Positions 53,774 to 62,945 of a stretch of DNA of 64,000 nt are shown here, in pieces. The notes beneath the pieces were generated by a model. The model did no database searches. It was not told where the DNA came from and was given only the letters and a program-made list of their open reading frames with translations. How positions within the stretch are numbered: position 1 is the first letter of the stretch; every line of letters starts with the position of its first letter. The DNA lies in the NCBI GenBank assembly GCA_965372405.1, contig CBDVCE010000002.1, positions 1 through 64,000 of the forward strand, written 5' to 3'. The DNA comes from Sunxiuqinia sp965372405 (GTDB lineage: Bacteria > Bacteroidota > Bacteroidia > Bacteroidales > Prolixibacteraceae). Made by a program: the position numbers and the translations under genes.

Positions 53774-56542
53774 ATGTTGACAAAGCTATCTGAATTGAAA
53801 ATATTCCTGGTGCTAATATTTTTAGCTATTTCAAATATTCTTTCCGCACAAAACGTGCGTCCCAATATATTGCTAATCATTGCGGATGATTTGGGAGTTG
53901 ATGCCTCAAATGGATACAATGTTGGGACTAACTTGCCAATTACTCCTACACTCGATAGCTTACGCCAAAATGGACTTACATTTATGAATGTTTGGTCATC
54001 TCCGGTGTGTACACCAACCCGGGCAGGAATGCTAACCGGAAAGTATGGTGTGAAAACGGGTATAACAACAGCACCGGGGCAGTTGAGTACCGAACATACT
54101 TCTATCTTTAAGCAACTCGATTCTTATACCAATAATGCATATGCGAACTGCGTAGCGGGCAAATGGCATGTTTCTCAGATTGGAGATCATGATCATCCGA
54201 TACAGCATGGAGCTGAAACTTACATGGGGGTGCTGGGGGCTGGTGTTGATGATTACTACAGCTGGGATAGGAGTGAAAATGGATCTGCATCTACATCAAC
54301 TGAATATGTGACCACTCATTTAACAGATTATGCAATTAACTGGATCGGTGAGCAAACCAAACCTTGGTTTTTATGGATGTCTCATGTCGCTCCACACACT
54401 CCGTTTCATGTTCCTCCTAATGATTTGTATACCCGCAGTTCAGTTGCCAGCAAGCTGGATCAATTTCTGGCTATGATTGAATCGCTTGACAAGGAAACCG
54501 AAAGATTGCTTAACTCACTTTCAGAAGAAGAAAAAGAAAATACGGTAGTCATTTTTGTGGGAGACAATGGAACTCCGAATATGGTGCTTCAAGGTTTTCC
54601 CGATGGACATGGTAAACAGTCACTTTACCAGGGAGGTATTCATGTGCCAATGATCATTTCGGGCAAGGGAGTTAGTAGAAAAGCAGAAACCGAAGATGCG
54701 CTTATTAATACCGTAGATTTATATGCTACCATTCTGGATATTGCAGCTCCAAACAACGAAATGGAGGGTGGAATTTATAACAGCCATAGCTTTAATAACA
54801 TGTTAGCTGGTGGCACTGCCCCAGAGCGTAAATACAATTATGCCGAGCTTTCCAGCAACTCAAAAGATATTTCTCTGAATGGCTATACGATTCGAGACAA
54901 TCGTTATAAATACATCTACTACTACGATGAACAAGCCAGTGAGTTTTTTGATCTTCAGGAAGACCCAATGGAAACTAGTAACCTGCTAGTAGCAAGTTTA
55001 ACGCAAGAGCAACAACAGATTCTTTCTGAAATGGAGAATGAATTGGATGCTATCCGAAATGGCTGGTCGTGTTCCGATAATATTAAGAATGGAGATGAAA
55101 CCAGTATTGATTGTGGTGAAACTTGTGAAGATTGCCAGCTTACAGAAGTTTCGTACCCGATTGTAGATACGGGAACTACTGACTTTTACAGCGATGATGC
55201 AATTATTGCAGAGCCACAGGAAGGTGAAGCTTTTTACGGGCAGGATGCGACCTATTCAGGAAATCAGCCTTCATATATCAATAATGATGATGGTACAGTT
55301 ACCGACCGTGTGACCGGCTTAATGTGGCAGCAAAATATGGGAACTAAGAAAACCTTTACCGAAGCCAGTTCAAAAGCCGATACCATGGTTTTGGGTGGAT
55401 TTGATAACTGGCGAGTACCTACCATTAAGGAGCTTTATTCACTCATCCAATTTACGGGGCAGGCAAAGGGCGAAACAGCTGTTAAAATGTATATTGATAC
55501 CGATTATTTTGACCAGCCCCTTGGGGACACTTCGGTTGGAGAACGTGAAATTGATGCTCAAACATGGTCGGCCACTCATTATGTGGGAACAACTATGAAT
55601 GCTGATACTACTGTGTTTGGGGTGAATTTTGTGGATGGTCGCATAAAAGGTTATCCCAAATATTCCCCACAAAATAATAATCCCAAAAGTATGTATTTTA
55701 GAGCGGTGAGAGGAAATCCGGAGTACGGAAAAAACATATTTAAAGGAAATGAGGATGAAACAGTTTCAGATCGGGCAACAGGGCTGATGTGGCAGCAAAG
55801 CGATGATGGCATTACCCGTAATTGGGATGATGCACTTAGCTATTGTGAAAGTCTGGAGCTAGCGGGTTACAATGACTGGAGACTACCGAATGCCAAAGAA
55901 TTGCAAAGTTTAGTAGATTATTCCCGAGCACCCGATATTACAAATTCACCAGCTATTAATCCGTTATTTGGTACTACTGAAATTACCGACCCGGATGGCA
56001 ATGCTGGACAATATCCGTACTACTGGACCGGGACAACTCATTTGGATGGCCCTAATCCATATGACGGTGCAGTATATATTGCCTTTGGTGAAGCCCAGGG
56101 GGAAATGGATGGTGTGCTTCTGGATGTACACGGGGCAGGAGCACAGCGCAGCGATCCCAAAGACGGGCAGGCTTCGGATTACCCGGTTTATCATGGTCCA
56201 CAAGGTGATGTGCAGTATGTGTTTAATTATTGTCGTTGCGTTAGAGATGATAAAACGAGCGACTATGCAACCTCCACGCCCCAGGTAGAAGGGAAAAAGA
56301 ACAGTGTATTAATTTATCCAAATCCGGTAAGTAATGAGCTGAATATTTCTTTGGAGGCTGCTGATCTTAAATCGTTATTCGTAAAATTATATAGTCCAGT
56401 TGGACAGTGTATACTCGAAAAAGAAACTTATAATACCAATACAATTAGCTTGAATTTAAGCGATCTGAATAAGGGGCTTTATATTTTATTGCTTCAGGAT
56501 GAAGATGGCTTTTCATATTCCCGGAAGATTGTAAAGCAATAA
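53774..56542 (+). CDS. Secreted sulfatase fused to two DUF1566 domains and a T9SS sorting domain
   Basis: A 922-residue protein. I start at ATG 53774 because it directly precedes the signal peptide (LVLIFLAISNILSAQ); an upstream TTG at 53735 would add 13 residues that spoil it. Residues 29-430 are an S1 sulfatase with C79 (VCTPTR), K130 (AGKWH) and D264-N265 (VGDNG). Then comes a cysteine-rich linker (CSDNIKNGDETSIDCGETC), two DUF1566 (Lcl-type) domains at about 485-650 and 652-825 (each with TGLMWQQ and W-R-[VL]-P), and a type IX sorting domain from about 843 (YPNPVSNELNISL to SRKIVKQ). It is therefore exported to the surface by the type IX system. Confidence 0.9.
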   Translation: MLTKLSELKIFLVLIFLAISNILSAQNVRPNILLIIADDLGVDASNGYNVGTNLPITPTLDSLRQNGLTFMNVWSSPVCTPTRAGMLTGKYGVKTGITTAPGQLSTEHTSIFKQLDSYTNNAYANCVAGKWHVSQIGDHDHPIQHGAETYMGVLGAGVDDYYSWDRSENGSASTSTEYVTTHLTDYAINWIGEQTKPWFLWMSHVAPHTPFHVPPNDLYTRSSVASKLDQFLAMIESLDKETERLLNSLSEEEKENTVVIFVGDNGTPNMVLQGFPDGHGKQSLYQGGIHVPMIISGKGVSRKAETEDALINTVDLYATILDIAAPNNEMEGGIYNSHSFNNMLAGGTAPERKYNYAELSSNSKDISLNGYTIRDNRYKYIYYYDEQASEFFDLQEDPMETSNLLVASLTQEQQQILSEMENELDAIRNGWSCSDNIKNGDETSIDCGETCEDCQLTEVSYPIVDTGTTDFYSDDAIIAEPQEGEAFYGQDATYSGNQPSYINNDDGTVTDRVTGLMWQQNMGTKKTFTEASSKADTMVLGGFDNWRVPTIKELYSLIQFTGQAKGETAVKMYIDTDYFDQPLGDTSVGEREIDAQTWSATHYVGTTMNADTTVFGVNFVDGRIKGYPKYSPQNNNPKSMYFRAVRGNPEYGKNIFKGNEDETVSDRATGLMWQQSDDGITRNWDDALSYCESLELAGYNDWRLPNAKELQSLVDYSRAPDITNSPAINPLFGTTEITDPDGNAGQYPYYWTGTTHLDGPNPYDGAVYIAFGEAQGEMDGVLLDVHGAGAQRSDPKDGQASDYPVYHGPQGDVQYVFNYCRCVRDDKTSDYATSTPQVEGKKNSVLIYPNPVSNELNISLEAADLKSLFVKLYSPVGQCILEKETYNTNTISLNLSDLNKGLYILLLQDEDGFSYSRKIVKQ

Positions 56543-56931
56543 TTGTTCATTTCTTTGCCTGCCAAAAAACAAACGTCATCCCGTCCGGCAGTTGCCGGAT
56601 CGGGATCTGTGTCTGGTTGCACTTTCCTTGTTTAACGGAGATCCTGAAACAAGTTCAGGATGACTTTTACTGTGGGTGGTTGGTGGTTTATGGTTTATGC
56701 ACGAAATTTATGGCTCGATTATAAATCCGCTACAGACCTAATGTTTATGTGGCAAGCCAAATTCTATTTAACACCCAAGGGGGCTACTACTATACTCAAT
56801 GCATTTGCTAACCACAAATGAAGCTTTACTTTCCTGTCCGGTACTCCATTGATTGGTATTCAACAGGATAAAAAATAATTAATGATGCTTGTTTCGAATC
56901 ATTAAATGTATTTTTGTAGAAAAAGTAATAA
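56543..56931. repeat. Intergenic region with MITE-like dispersed repeat
   Basis: A 389-nt gap without a gene. From 56574 to 56663 a unit begins GTCATCC and ends GGATGAC, with internal GTCCGGCAGTTGCCGGATC and ATCCTGAAACAAGTTCAGGAT arms: nested inverted repeats typical of non-autonomous mobile repeats. The promoter of the hemerythrin gene is at the right end. Confidence 0.5.
56889..56916 (+). promoter_or_regulatory. Putative promoter of the hemerythrin-luxR unit
   Basis: TTG at 56889-56891 and TATTTTTG at 56909-56916 (spacer 17 nt) lie 16 nt before the hemerythrin ATG. Confidence 0.45.
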
Positions 56932-57645
56932 ATGTATCAAACTCATAAAACATTCATTAAATCCGATACAAATATGTCGGAATTGATAAATGAAAATTAT
57001 TCTTTGCTTTTACTACTGGAACATTTACAGATTGATTTTTCGGTGTATGATAAAACGGTTGCACACTTATGTGTGGAGAATTCGATTGACCTTACTGTTT
57101 TTATTATAATTGGTAATCTATACAATGGATTTTATCCCAGTAAAGAGGAAATAAATTCAATTAATGATATTTCTGTAATTATAAAGTTCCTTAAAAACAG
57201 CCATAGTTATTATAAGAATGACAAATATCCTGAAATTCAGAGCTACATAAATAAGCTTCATGAAAAACATAATACGGATGATATTGTACTGATTGAAAAG
57301 TTTTTCATGAATTATTTTAATGAGGTAGTAGAGCATCTGGATTATGAAGATAAGATTGCCTTTCCATACTTCTGCCACCTAATAGATTCGCATGCAGATT
57401 ATAAAAAATCGAATTTCTCGGTTAAAGAATACCGGGAGCACCATTCAGATATTGAAACCAAACTTGCTGACCTTAAAAATCTGCTGCTGAAACACAATGT
57501 TATAAAAAATGATTTAGCCATAAAACGAAAATTTCTGTATAGTTTATTTGAACTGGAGAATGATTTAAAAATCCATTCGAGGATTGAAGAAATGATCTTA
57601 CTACCACTTATTGAAAACGTTGAGAAAGGTAGAACCAATGGATAG
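56932..57645 (+). CDS. Hemerythrin-domain protein
   Basis: A 237-residue protein with a four-helix hemerythrin (HHE) domain after a variable N-terminus of about 80 residues. Candidate di-iron ligands are H91 (LKNSHSYY), H135 and E139 (VEHLDYEDK), H170 or H171 (YREHHSDIE) and H215 and E219 (HSRIEEM). Such domains bind O2 or NO, or serve in iron-sulfur repair (YtfE/ScdA). The N-terminal part may correspond to the ScdA-like DUF542 region but lacks its cysteine. The stop overlaps the start of the LuxR regulator, so the two are translated together. Confidence 0.82.
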   Translation: MYQTHKTFIKSDTNMSELINENYSLLLLLEHLQIDFSVYDKTVAHLCVENSIDLTVFIIIGNLYNGFYPSKEEINSINDISVIIKFLKNSHSYYKNDKYPEIQSYINKLHEKHNTDDIVLIEKFFMNYFNEVVEHLDYEDKIAFPYFCHLIDSHADYKKSNFSVKEYREHHSDIETKLADLKNLLLKHNVIKNDLAIKRKFLYSLFELENDLKIHSRIEEMILLPLIENVEKGRTNG

Positions 57646-58237
57646 ACACAGGATAAATATAGCTGTGATTGAACCATCCCATATTGTTTATGAGGGACTT
57701 TCGAATTTAGTTTTGAAATCTGAGAATAGGTTTTATTTATTCAGAATAAATGACTTAGATGAAATAAACAGTTTAAACTTGAAGGAAAAACTCAATATTG
57801 TGATTTTAAATCCTGTTACTTTACAAAACAGGCTTAATAGTTTTATAAAACTAAAGCAGAATAATCCTGAGATTTCATGGATAGCATTGATTTATTCCTA
57901 CTTCGATAATGAAACACTTAATAAATTTGATGATAAACTTTTTATCACAGAACCTATCCATCAAATTACTCAAAAACTTAGTAGCTTATCGAATACTCAA
58001 AAGGATGTTGCCGATAACAATTTCACTGAACTTACCGAAAGAGAGATTGATGTACTTATTCAACTCGTAAAAGGGCTTTCGAATAAAGAGATAGCTGATG
58101 TATTAAATATTAGTATTCACACCGTAATGAGCCACAGAAAGAATATTACGGAAAAGACAGGGATTAAAAGTTTATCCGGTCTTACAATCTATGCCATTTC
58201 AAAAAATATCATTCAGCTAAATTCAATTTCCTTATAG
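57638..58237 (+). CDS. LuxR-type regulator with degenerate receiver domain
   Basis: A 199-residue protein; ATG 57638 is chosen over an upstream TTG because it starts the receiver fold and overlaps the previous stop. Residues 5-115 keep the shape of a NarL receiver (INIAVIEPSHIVYEGL) but lack every phosphorylation residue: the acidic pair is E12-P13, the acceptor aspartate is N58 (VILNP) and the lysine is replaced (ITEP). Residues 128-192 are a LuxR helix-turn-helix (LTEREIDVLIQLVKGLSNKE, HTVMSHRKNI). It should work by a phosphate-independent signal, plausibly from the hemerythrin partner. Confidence 0.88.
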   Translation: MDRHRINIAVIEPSHIVYEGLSNLVLKSENRFYLFRINDLDEINSLNLKEKLNIVILNPVTLQNRLNSFIKLKQNNPEISWIALIYSYFDNETLNKFDDKLFITEPIHQITQKLSSLSNTQKDVADNNFTELTEREIDVLIQLVKGLSNKEIADVLNISIHTVMSHRKNITEKTGIKSLSGLTIYAISKNIIQLNSISL

Positions 58238-58301
58238 GTTCCTTTCCTGAGCATCCCTACTAATAGTGATTATTATTTTGTAATATCCCGTTTTAATGGG
58301 A

Positions 58302-58332
58302 TTGCAGGTTTTAGTGTTCGAATTTACTTTTG
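58302..58332 (+). promoter_or_regulatory. Putative promoter of the TonB-dependent receptor gene
   Basis: TTG at 58302-58304 and TACTTTTG at 58325-58332 have a 20-nt spacer, a good Bacteroidota match, 39 nt before the ATG. Confidence 0.55.
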
Positions 58333-58371
58333 CCGCATAATTAATTCATCAATTTTTTAAGACGAAATAAT

Positions 58372-60747
58372 ATGAGGCAGGTAGTTTTAGTTTTGTTTTT
58401 TACACTTAGTTTCTTATCAGGTTTGTTCGCAAATGAAACCTGTTCTATAACCGGAAATATTCTTGACCATAACAACGAAGCATTACCCTATGCAACCGTT
58501 TTACTCAAAAATATTTCGAATAATTATTCGCAAGGTACCACGACCGACGACAATGGATACTTTTGTTTTAGCGATTTGAATAAAGGGAACTATCAACTAT
58601 CGGTTTCTTACATAGGCTTTTCGGGGTTTCAGTCAGACGACATTAAATTGGAATTCGATGATAAATATGAATTACAGGATATAAGACTGAAATCGGAGGG
58701 AAACGACCTATCGGAAGTTATTGTTACCGGCAAAGCTAATGTTAGCGAAATAAAACCTACCTATATAAAATACAAAACCAGTGCTTTAATTTCGCAAGCA
58801 GGAGGTAATGCAGGAGATATTCTAAAAAACATGCCTTCGGTTGCCATGGGAGGAAGCCCCGGGCACAACCGCGATATCCGTTTCCGTGGATTGGGTAATG
58901 CTTACACTAAAGTGTTAATAAATGGCCGGGAAACCGGTTTAAAAGGAAATAACCGTGAATCTATTCTCGACCAGATTCCGGCTAGCAGCATCAAGCATAT
59001 CGAAATTTTATCAGTTCCCGGAGTTGAGTATCAATCCGAAGGAATAAATGGAATTGTGAATATTGTATTGAAGGAAAATCAAAACTTTGGAACAAAAGGA
59101 AGTGCCGAAATTCTTGCCGGCAATCAAGATGGTATTTCAGGAGGCTTCAATCTGTCGCATAAAACTGAAAAGCTAAATTTATTTGGACAATATGATTTTC
59201 AACGGCGTAAGCTAACAAAGGATAAGACTAAAACGAAAACAAGTTATAAGGAAGACGAAATTTCGGGTATTGAGAAAAGTATTGAATTGGAAGAAAAAAG
59301 ATTTAACAATCAATCCTTAAGAATGGGCTTCGACTATTATTTGTTACCCAAAACAAAATTTAGTGCCGAATACATTTATGGTTCCCAATTAGAAGATAAA
59401 GACAAGCTTAACGACATTACAAAATACAAAGCCGATAACACATTCAAATCGGCTTCACAAGAATTAAAAACAGAATACAAACCCAGTAATTATCATCAGG
59501 CGCTTAGCTCTTTCAATCATACATTTAACAACAACCAACAATTTACAGCTGGCTTTAGTTACCTTAAATCGCAGCAGGATAAGCTGGAAGAAAAGAGGGT
59601 TGACAAAATGGATGAAAATGGCAACTGGATTGATTTTCAACCAAAACTTGAAAACAAAAATGAATTAAAGGAGGGCAAAGAATATACCTGGGATGCATCT
59701 TTTAAAAATTTCAAGTTTAATTCTCACAATTTAAAATTCGGATACGCAGGAAAATCAGAGACGGCCAACTTTAGTGTTATTCAGGATAAGTATAGTTATA
59801 AAGATACCACATGGTCGTCATCTTCAAGTGGTAACGATAATTTTAGTGTGAATGAGGTAACCCACGCATTATATGTTAGCGACGAATATCATTATGCTTT
59901 TATCAGGGCTAATGCCGGTTTCAGGTATGAGTTTACACAATTGAAAACAAATGCTGATAATGGACTTAATGAAGGCACCGGGAATTATGGAATATTCTTG
60001 CCAAATATAGCCTTAACAGCAAATATTGACGAAACGCAATACCTTACCCTGAATCTTGGCAGGCGAATTCGCCGTCCCGGATTTAAAGATTTAAACCCGT
60101 TTGAAGAAGAAAAAGACCCAGGATTCTTTAAAAAAGGTAATCCCGACCTGGTACCCGAAAAAGCATGGGCTTATGAATTAGGATACCTGAAAAACTTTAA
60201 AAACTTTAATGTTGGTGCCAACCTGTTTTATCGCGATATTAACGATGTTATACAGAAAACAATATCGGAAGACGATCAGGGGATTATAACAGAGCAGCCA
60301 CAAAATACAGGTCATGCCTGGTTGGCAGGAGTCGAATTTATGACTTCCATCAATCCGTTTGAGTTTTGGCAGCTAAATGCAAGTTATTCCATCTTCGAAT
60401 CTGAAATTACCAGTGGTGAATATGAAGGTGACGCACTTAAAGACCAGTACAAATGGTCGGCAAAAGCTATTAACGATTTTAAATTACCCTATAAAACAAA
60501 TTTACAGCTTTCGTTTAATGCTGTTGGTCCCAAAGTTTCCACAACTAAAGAAGAAAATACCATTTGGTTTGCCGATTTAGGTATTGAAAAAGAGTTGATA
60601 AAAGACGCAACATTGATTGTAAAAGTAAGCGATATTTTCGATAGCCTTGCTAAAGAAAAAACCGAACTTACCGATAAATCAAGCACCTACGAATACGAAA
60701 ATACTCTGGGACGGATTTTTATGGTGGGCATCAAATACCGGTTCTAA
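58372..60747 (+). CDS. TonB-dependent receptor (OMP_b-brl_3 type)
   Basis: A 791-residue outer-membrane receptor. A signal peptide (ending LFAN) is followed by a carboxypeptidase regulatory-like domain (residues about 24-108, starting SITGNILDHNNEALPYATVLL; core LPYATVLLKN). The plug domain is at about 112-235 (GDILKNMPSVAM, IRFRGLGNAYTKVLINGRE) and the rest is a barrel ending in IFMVGIKYRF. The substrate is not evident; the neighbouring hemerythrin/LuxR and PepSY genes point to iron. It starts after its own promoter, downstream of the LuxR gene. Confidence 0.92.
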   Translation: MRQVVLVLFFTLSFLSGLFANETCSITGNILDHNNEALPYATVLLKNISNNYSQGTTTDDNGYFCFSDLNKGNYQLSVSYIGFSGFQSDDIKLEFDDKYELQDIRLKSEGNDLSEVIVTGKANVSEIKPTYIKYKTSALISQAGGNAGDILKNMPSVAMGGSPGHNRDIRFRGLGNAYTKVLINGRETGLKGNNRESILDQIPASSIKHIEILSVPGVEYQSEGINGIVNIVLKENQNFGTKGSAEILAGNQDGISGGFNLSHKTEKLNLFGQYDFQRRKLTKDKTKTKTSYKEDEISGIEKSIELEEKRFNNQSLRMGFDYYLLPKTKFSAEYIYGSQLEDKDKLNDITKYKADNTFKSASQELKTEYKPSNYHQALSSFNHTFNNNQQFTAGFSYLKSQQDKLEEKRVDKMDENGNWIDFQPKLENKNELKEGKEYTWDASFKNFKFNSHNLKFGYAGKSETANFSVIQDKYSYKDTTWSSSSSGNDNFSVNEVTHALYVSDEYHYAFIRANAGFRYEFTQLKTNADNGLNEGTGNYGIFLPNIALTANIDETQYLTLNLGRRIRRPGFKDLNPFEEEKDPGFFKKGNPDLVPEKAWAYELGYLKNFKNFNVGANLFYRDINDVIQKTISEDDQGIITEQPQNTGHAWLAGVEFMTSINPFEFWQLNASYSIFESEITSGEYEGDALKDQYKWSAKAINDFKLPYKTNLQLSFNAVGPKVSTTKEENTIWFADLGIEKELIKDATLIVKVSDIFDSLAKEKTELTDKSSTYEYENTLGRIFMVGIKYRF

Positions 60748-60904
60748 AAACTATTGAATAAATCATGAAAAAGAGTCTTGACACACAATTTGTCCCGGTT
60801 TATCGGAAGGAGAATGTTTAAATAAACAAGCAATTTTATTGTCTTGCCTGCCTGCTGGTAGGCAGGTGTCCTGATTCTTGCATCTTGATTCTAATTTTAA
60901 ATGA

Positions 60905-61663
60905 ATGAAAAAAATATTCAATGCGCGTAAATGGCATTATTGGGTGGGAATAGTTTTAAGTTTCCCAATTCTTATTGTTGCCCTAACCGCTATCATAATT
61001 ACTTTTCAGGGTAGCTTCAAAGGAAAATCAACTGAACCTCAAATCAATGTTTCCTGGCTACCCGGATATTCTTCAGTTCTGGAGGAGAATGAATTTATAA
61101 AAAAAAGCAAGGAAATACGAGCCAGTTTAACTGCTAAAGACAATACACGCTATTTTGGAACGGGTTTAGGAATGTTTGCCCAACGAAATGATAGTGTAAT
61201 AACATTCCCTGAACTTTTTGGTAATGAAATTCATTGTATGCAGCAAACCAATACCACATTGTGGATTGGTTCTAAAAAGGGATTGTATGCTTTAAGCTTT
61301 AAAAACGGTGAATTGAACCGTGTTTTTGACAAGGATATTCACCATATCGAAATATTGAATGATAGCTCCCTTGCTGTTTCCGATAATAAATTGCTGTACC
61401 AAACTGATAATTATGGGAGAACATGGAACGAAGATGACGTGGTTAACAAACTGCCTCATGCTAAACTTCAATTAAAAAACCTTACTGTTACCAAAACCAT
61501 TCCTTTGCATAAGCTGGTAATGGATTTACACACGGGTAAGGCATTTTTAGGAAAATCTTTTGAAGGAATTTGGATTTTTATGGTTGGACTAAGTGTATTT
61601 CTGTTAACTGCAAGCGGAATATGGATGTGGGCAAAACGAAAAATAAGAAAATATAAGAGATAG
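60905..61663 (+). CDS. Small PepSY-associated-type membrane protein with propeller-like periplasmic part
   Basis: A 252-residue protein with two membrane helices: residues about 12-33 (WHYWVGIVLSFPILIVALTA) and 218-239 (GIWIFMVGLSVFLLTASGIW), the first preceded by RKWHYW as in PepSY-associated transmembrane proteins. The roughly 180-residue periplasmic section has propeller-like segments (LWIGSKKGLYALSF) and an Asp-box-like TDNYGRTW. Related PepSY proteins often sit beside siderophore receptors and may reduce ferric complexes. This one is shorter than usual (family about 370-500 aa) and follows the receptor by 157 nt. Confidence 0.7.
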   Translation: MKKIFNARKWHYWVGIVLSFPILIVALTAIIITFQGSFKGKSTEPQINVSWLPGYSSVLEENEFIKKSKEIRASLTAKDNTRYFGTGLGMFAQRNDSVITFPELFGNEIHCMQQTNTTLWIGSKKGLYALSFKNGELNRVFDKDIHHIEILNDSSLAVSDNKLLYQTDNYGRTWNEDDVVNKLPHAKLQLKNLTVTKTIPLHKLVMDLHTGKAFLGKSFEGIWIFMVGLSVFLLTASGIWMWAKRKIRKYKR

Positions 61664-61678
61664 TTAGTCCCATTTTAT

Positions 61679-62043
61679 ATGCGAATCTATTTCTCCTCCT
61701 TGAAAAGGAGTCTGCCTGAGGTAGGCAGGGAGTACCTGAAATCAGGTTTCCTGATTTTTGGGGAGGTGGTTAATTTACCATGGCCGAAATCTACAGTTTC
61801 TCTTTCTTTTAGATTGAAGATTATCCAAAATCTGTCAAAGTTGATTTTGTGGAAATACAACCACCCCGTCCGTCTGTTGCCGGACACCCCTCCTGACCAG
61901 GATGGGAATTTGTAATACTGGAAGAAGTGGATATTGACATTAAATATTTGTCCATTTACACACAAATATATTTCTCCTCCTTTTGAAGGAGGAGTACCCA
62001 AAATCAGTTTTTCTGATTTTGGGGAAGGTGGTTAAGTTACCTA
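61679..62043. repeat. Pair of related MITE-like repeats
   Basis: Two direct copies share the skeleton TTCTCCTCCTT - AGGAG - TACC - AATCAG - CTGATTTT - GGGG - AGGTGGTTAA (61687-61773 and about 61969-62036). The first has an insertion GTCTGCCTGAGGTAGGCAGG. Between them an inverted piece reads AACCACCCCGTCC (61859-61871) and CCGGACACCCCTCCTG (61882-61897). This nested direct/inverted arrangement without an ORF is typical of non-autonomous mobile repeats. Confidence 0.55.
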
Positions 62044-62139
62044 AGCAGCAATCCATAGTTTCGTTTTATAAGGGATGTCTTTTCAAAAGATGACATCCCT
62101 ATATTCTACTTACACACTTTTTGAGGCACTACCGAGAAA

Positions 62140-62283
62140 CTACCTGATGGAACAGTCCACGGGCTTCATGGACTTGCCCACGGGACTTATTACATTGTCC
62201 ACGATAACCATGGAGTAGTCCACGAACACCATGGACTTGTCCGCGAATATCATTTCCTTGTCCGTAAACACCATGGACGTATG
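62140..62283 (-). repeat. Second 21-nt tandem array, open as heptads on the minus strand
   Basis: On the plus strand the anchor GTCCAC/GCCCAC/GTCCGC recurs at 62155, 62176, 62197, 62218, 62239 and 62260, each exactly 21 nt apart. On the minus strand this is one open frame from ATG 62274 to TAG 62140 (44 codons) made of six heptads with consensus MVFVDKS (MVFTDKE, MIFADKS, MVFVDYS, MVIVDNV, ISPVGKS, MKPVDCS). Whether it is translated is unknown. Confidence 0.75.
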
Positions 62284-62728
62284 ATTTTTGGCACAAAAAA
62301 ACTGCCCAATAGAATAAAGCGGTCGTTTTTTAATGGCTAGAACCCTTATGTACTCTGCCGTAGCAGCATGTGTGCAGATCGGTAAATCATCTGAATCACT
62401 ATCGAAAATTTTTCACTTAGTTAATAGGGTGGATATTCTAATGAGCAGACAAATTAAGGCAACCTGCATATCTATTAATCAATAATATTGAAAATTTTAT
62501 GAACACCCCCAAATTAAAGTCTGAATCCCTGCTTTTTTCGCATGAACGTCGAAAAATTGCACTATATGGTTAAGTGTAAATGATGTATTTCGAATGGGAA
62601 ATGGCATTCGAACATGCTTCAGGCACTGACAAACTGCACAATAAGCTCATTTAGGGTTTATTTTATATAAACTATTGCTAATTATTGGATGTATTTTTTG
62701 CTAAATTGCAGGGGCAGAAAAAATAATA
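62284..62728. other. Stretch with no recognised gene
   Basis: 445 nt of low-GC sequence without a convincing ORF or RNA gene. TATTTTTTG near 62691 resembles a -7 element with one extra T and may serve the small ORF at 62729. Confidence 0.4.
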
Positions 62729-62920
62729 ATGCCACATAAACAAAAAATAACTGAAATTCACGCTCATATTTCAAATCAGGAATTAAAAACTATAAGAAAT
62801 CCGGCTGATGAATTTTTGATTAAGTTAAATATATTACACAATACCTCCCAAAGTAGGATGTATTGTGTAATACACGATATAAGAGAAATAAATGCAACAT
62901 TGAATATGCACCTACGTTAG
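62729..62920 (+). CDS. Small hypothetical protein (uncertain)
   Basis: A 63-codon frame with an A-rich leader and a possible promoter 30 nt upstream. The protein has mixed, non-repetitive composition (ITEIHAHISNQELKTIRNPA) but no recognised family. It may be real or chance. It lies just before the membrane protein gene at 62946. Confidence 0.3.
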   Translation: MPHKQKITEIHAHISNQELKTIRNPADEFLIKLNILHNTSQSRMYCVIHDIREINATLNMHLR

Positions 62921-62945
62921 CAGTAATGCAAAAAAAACTTAATAC

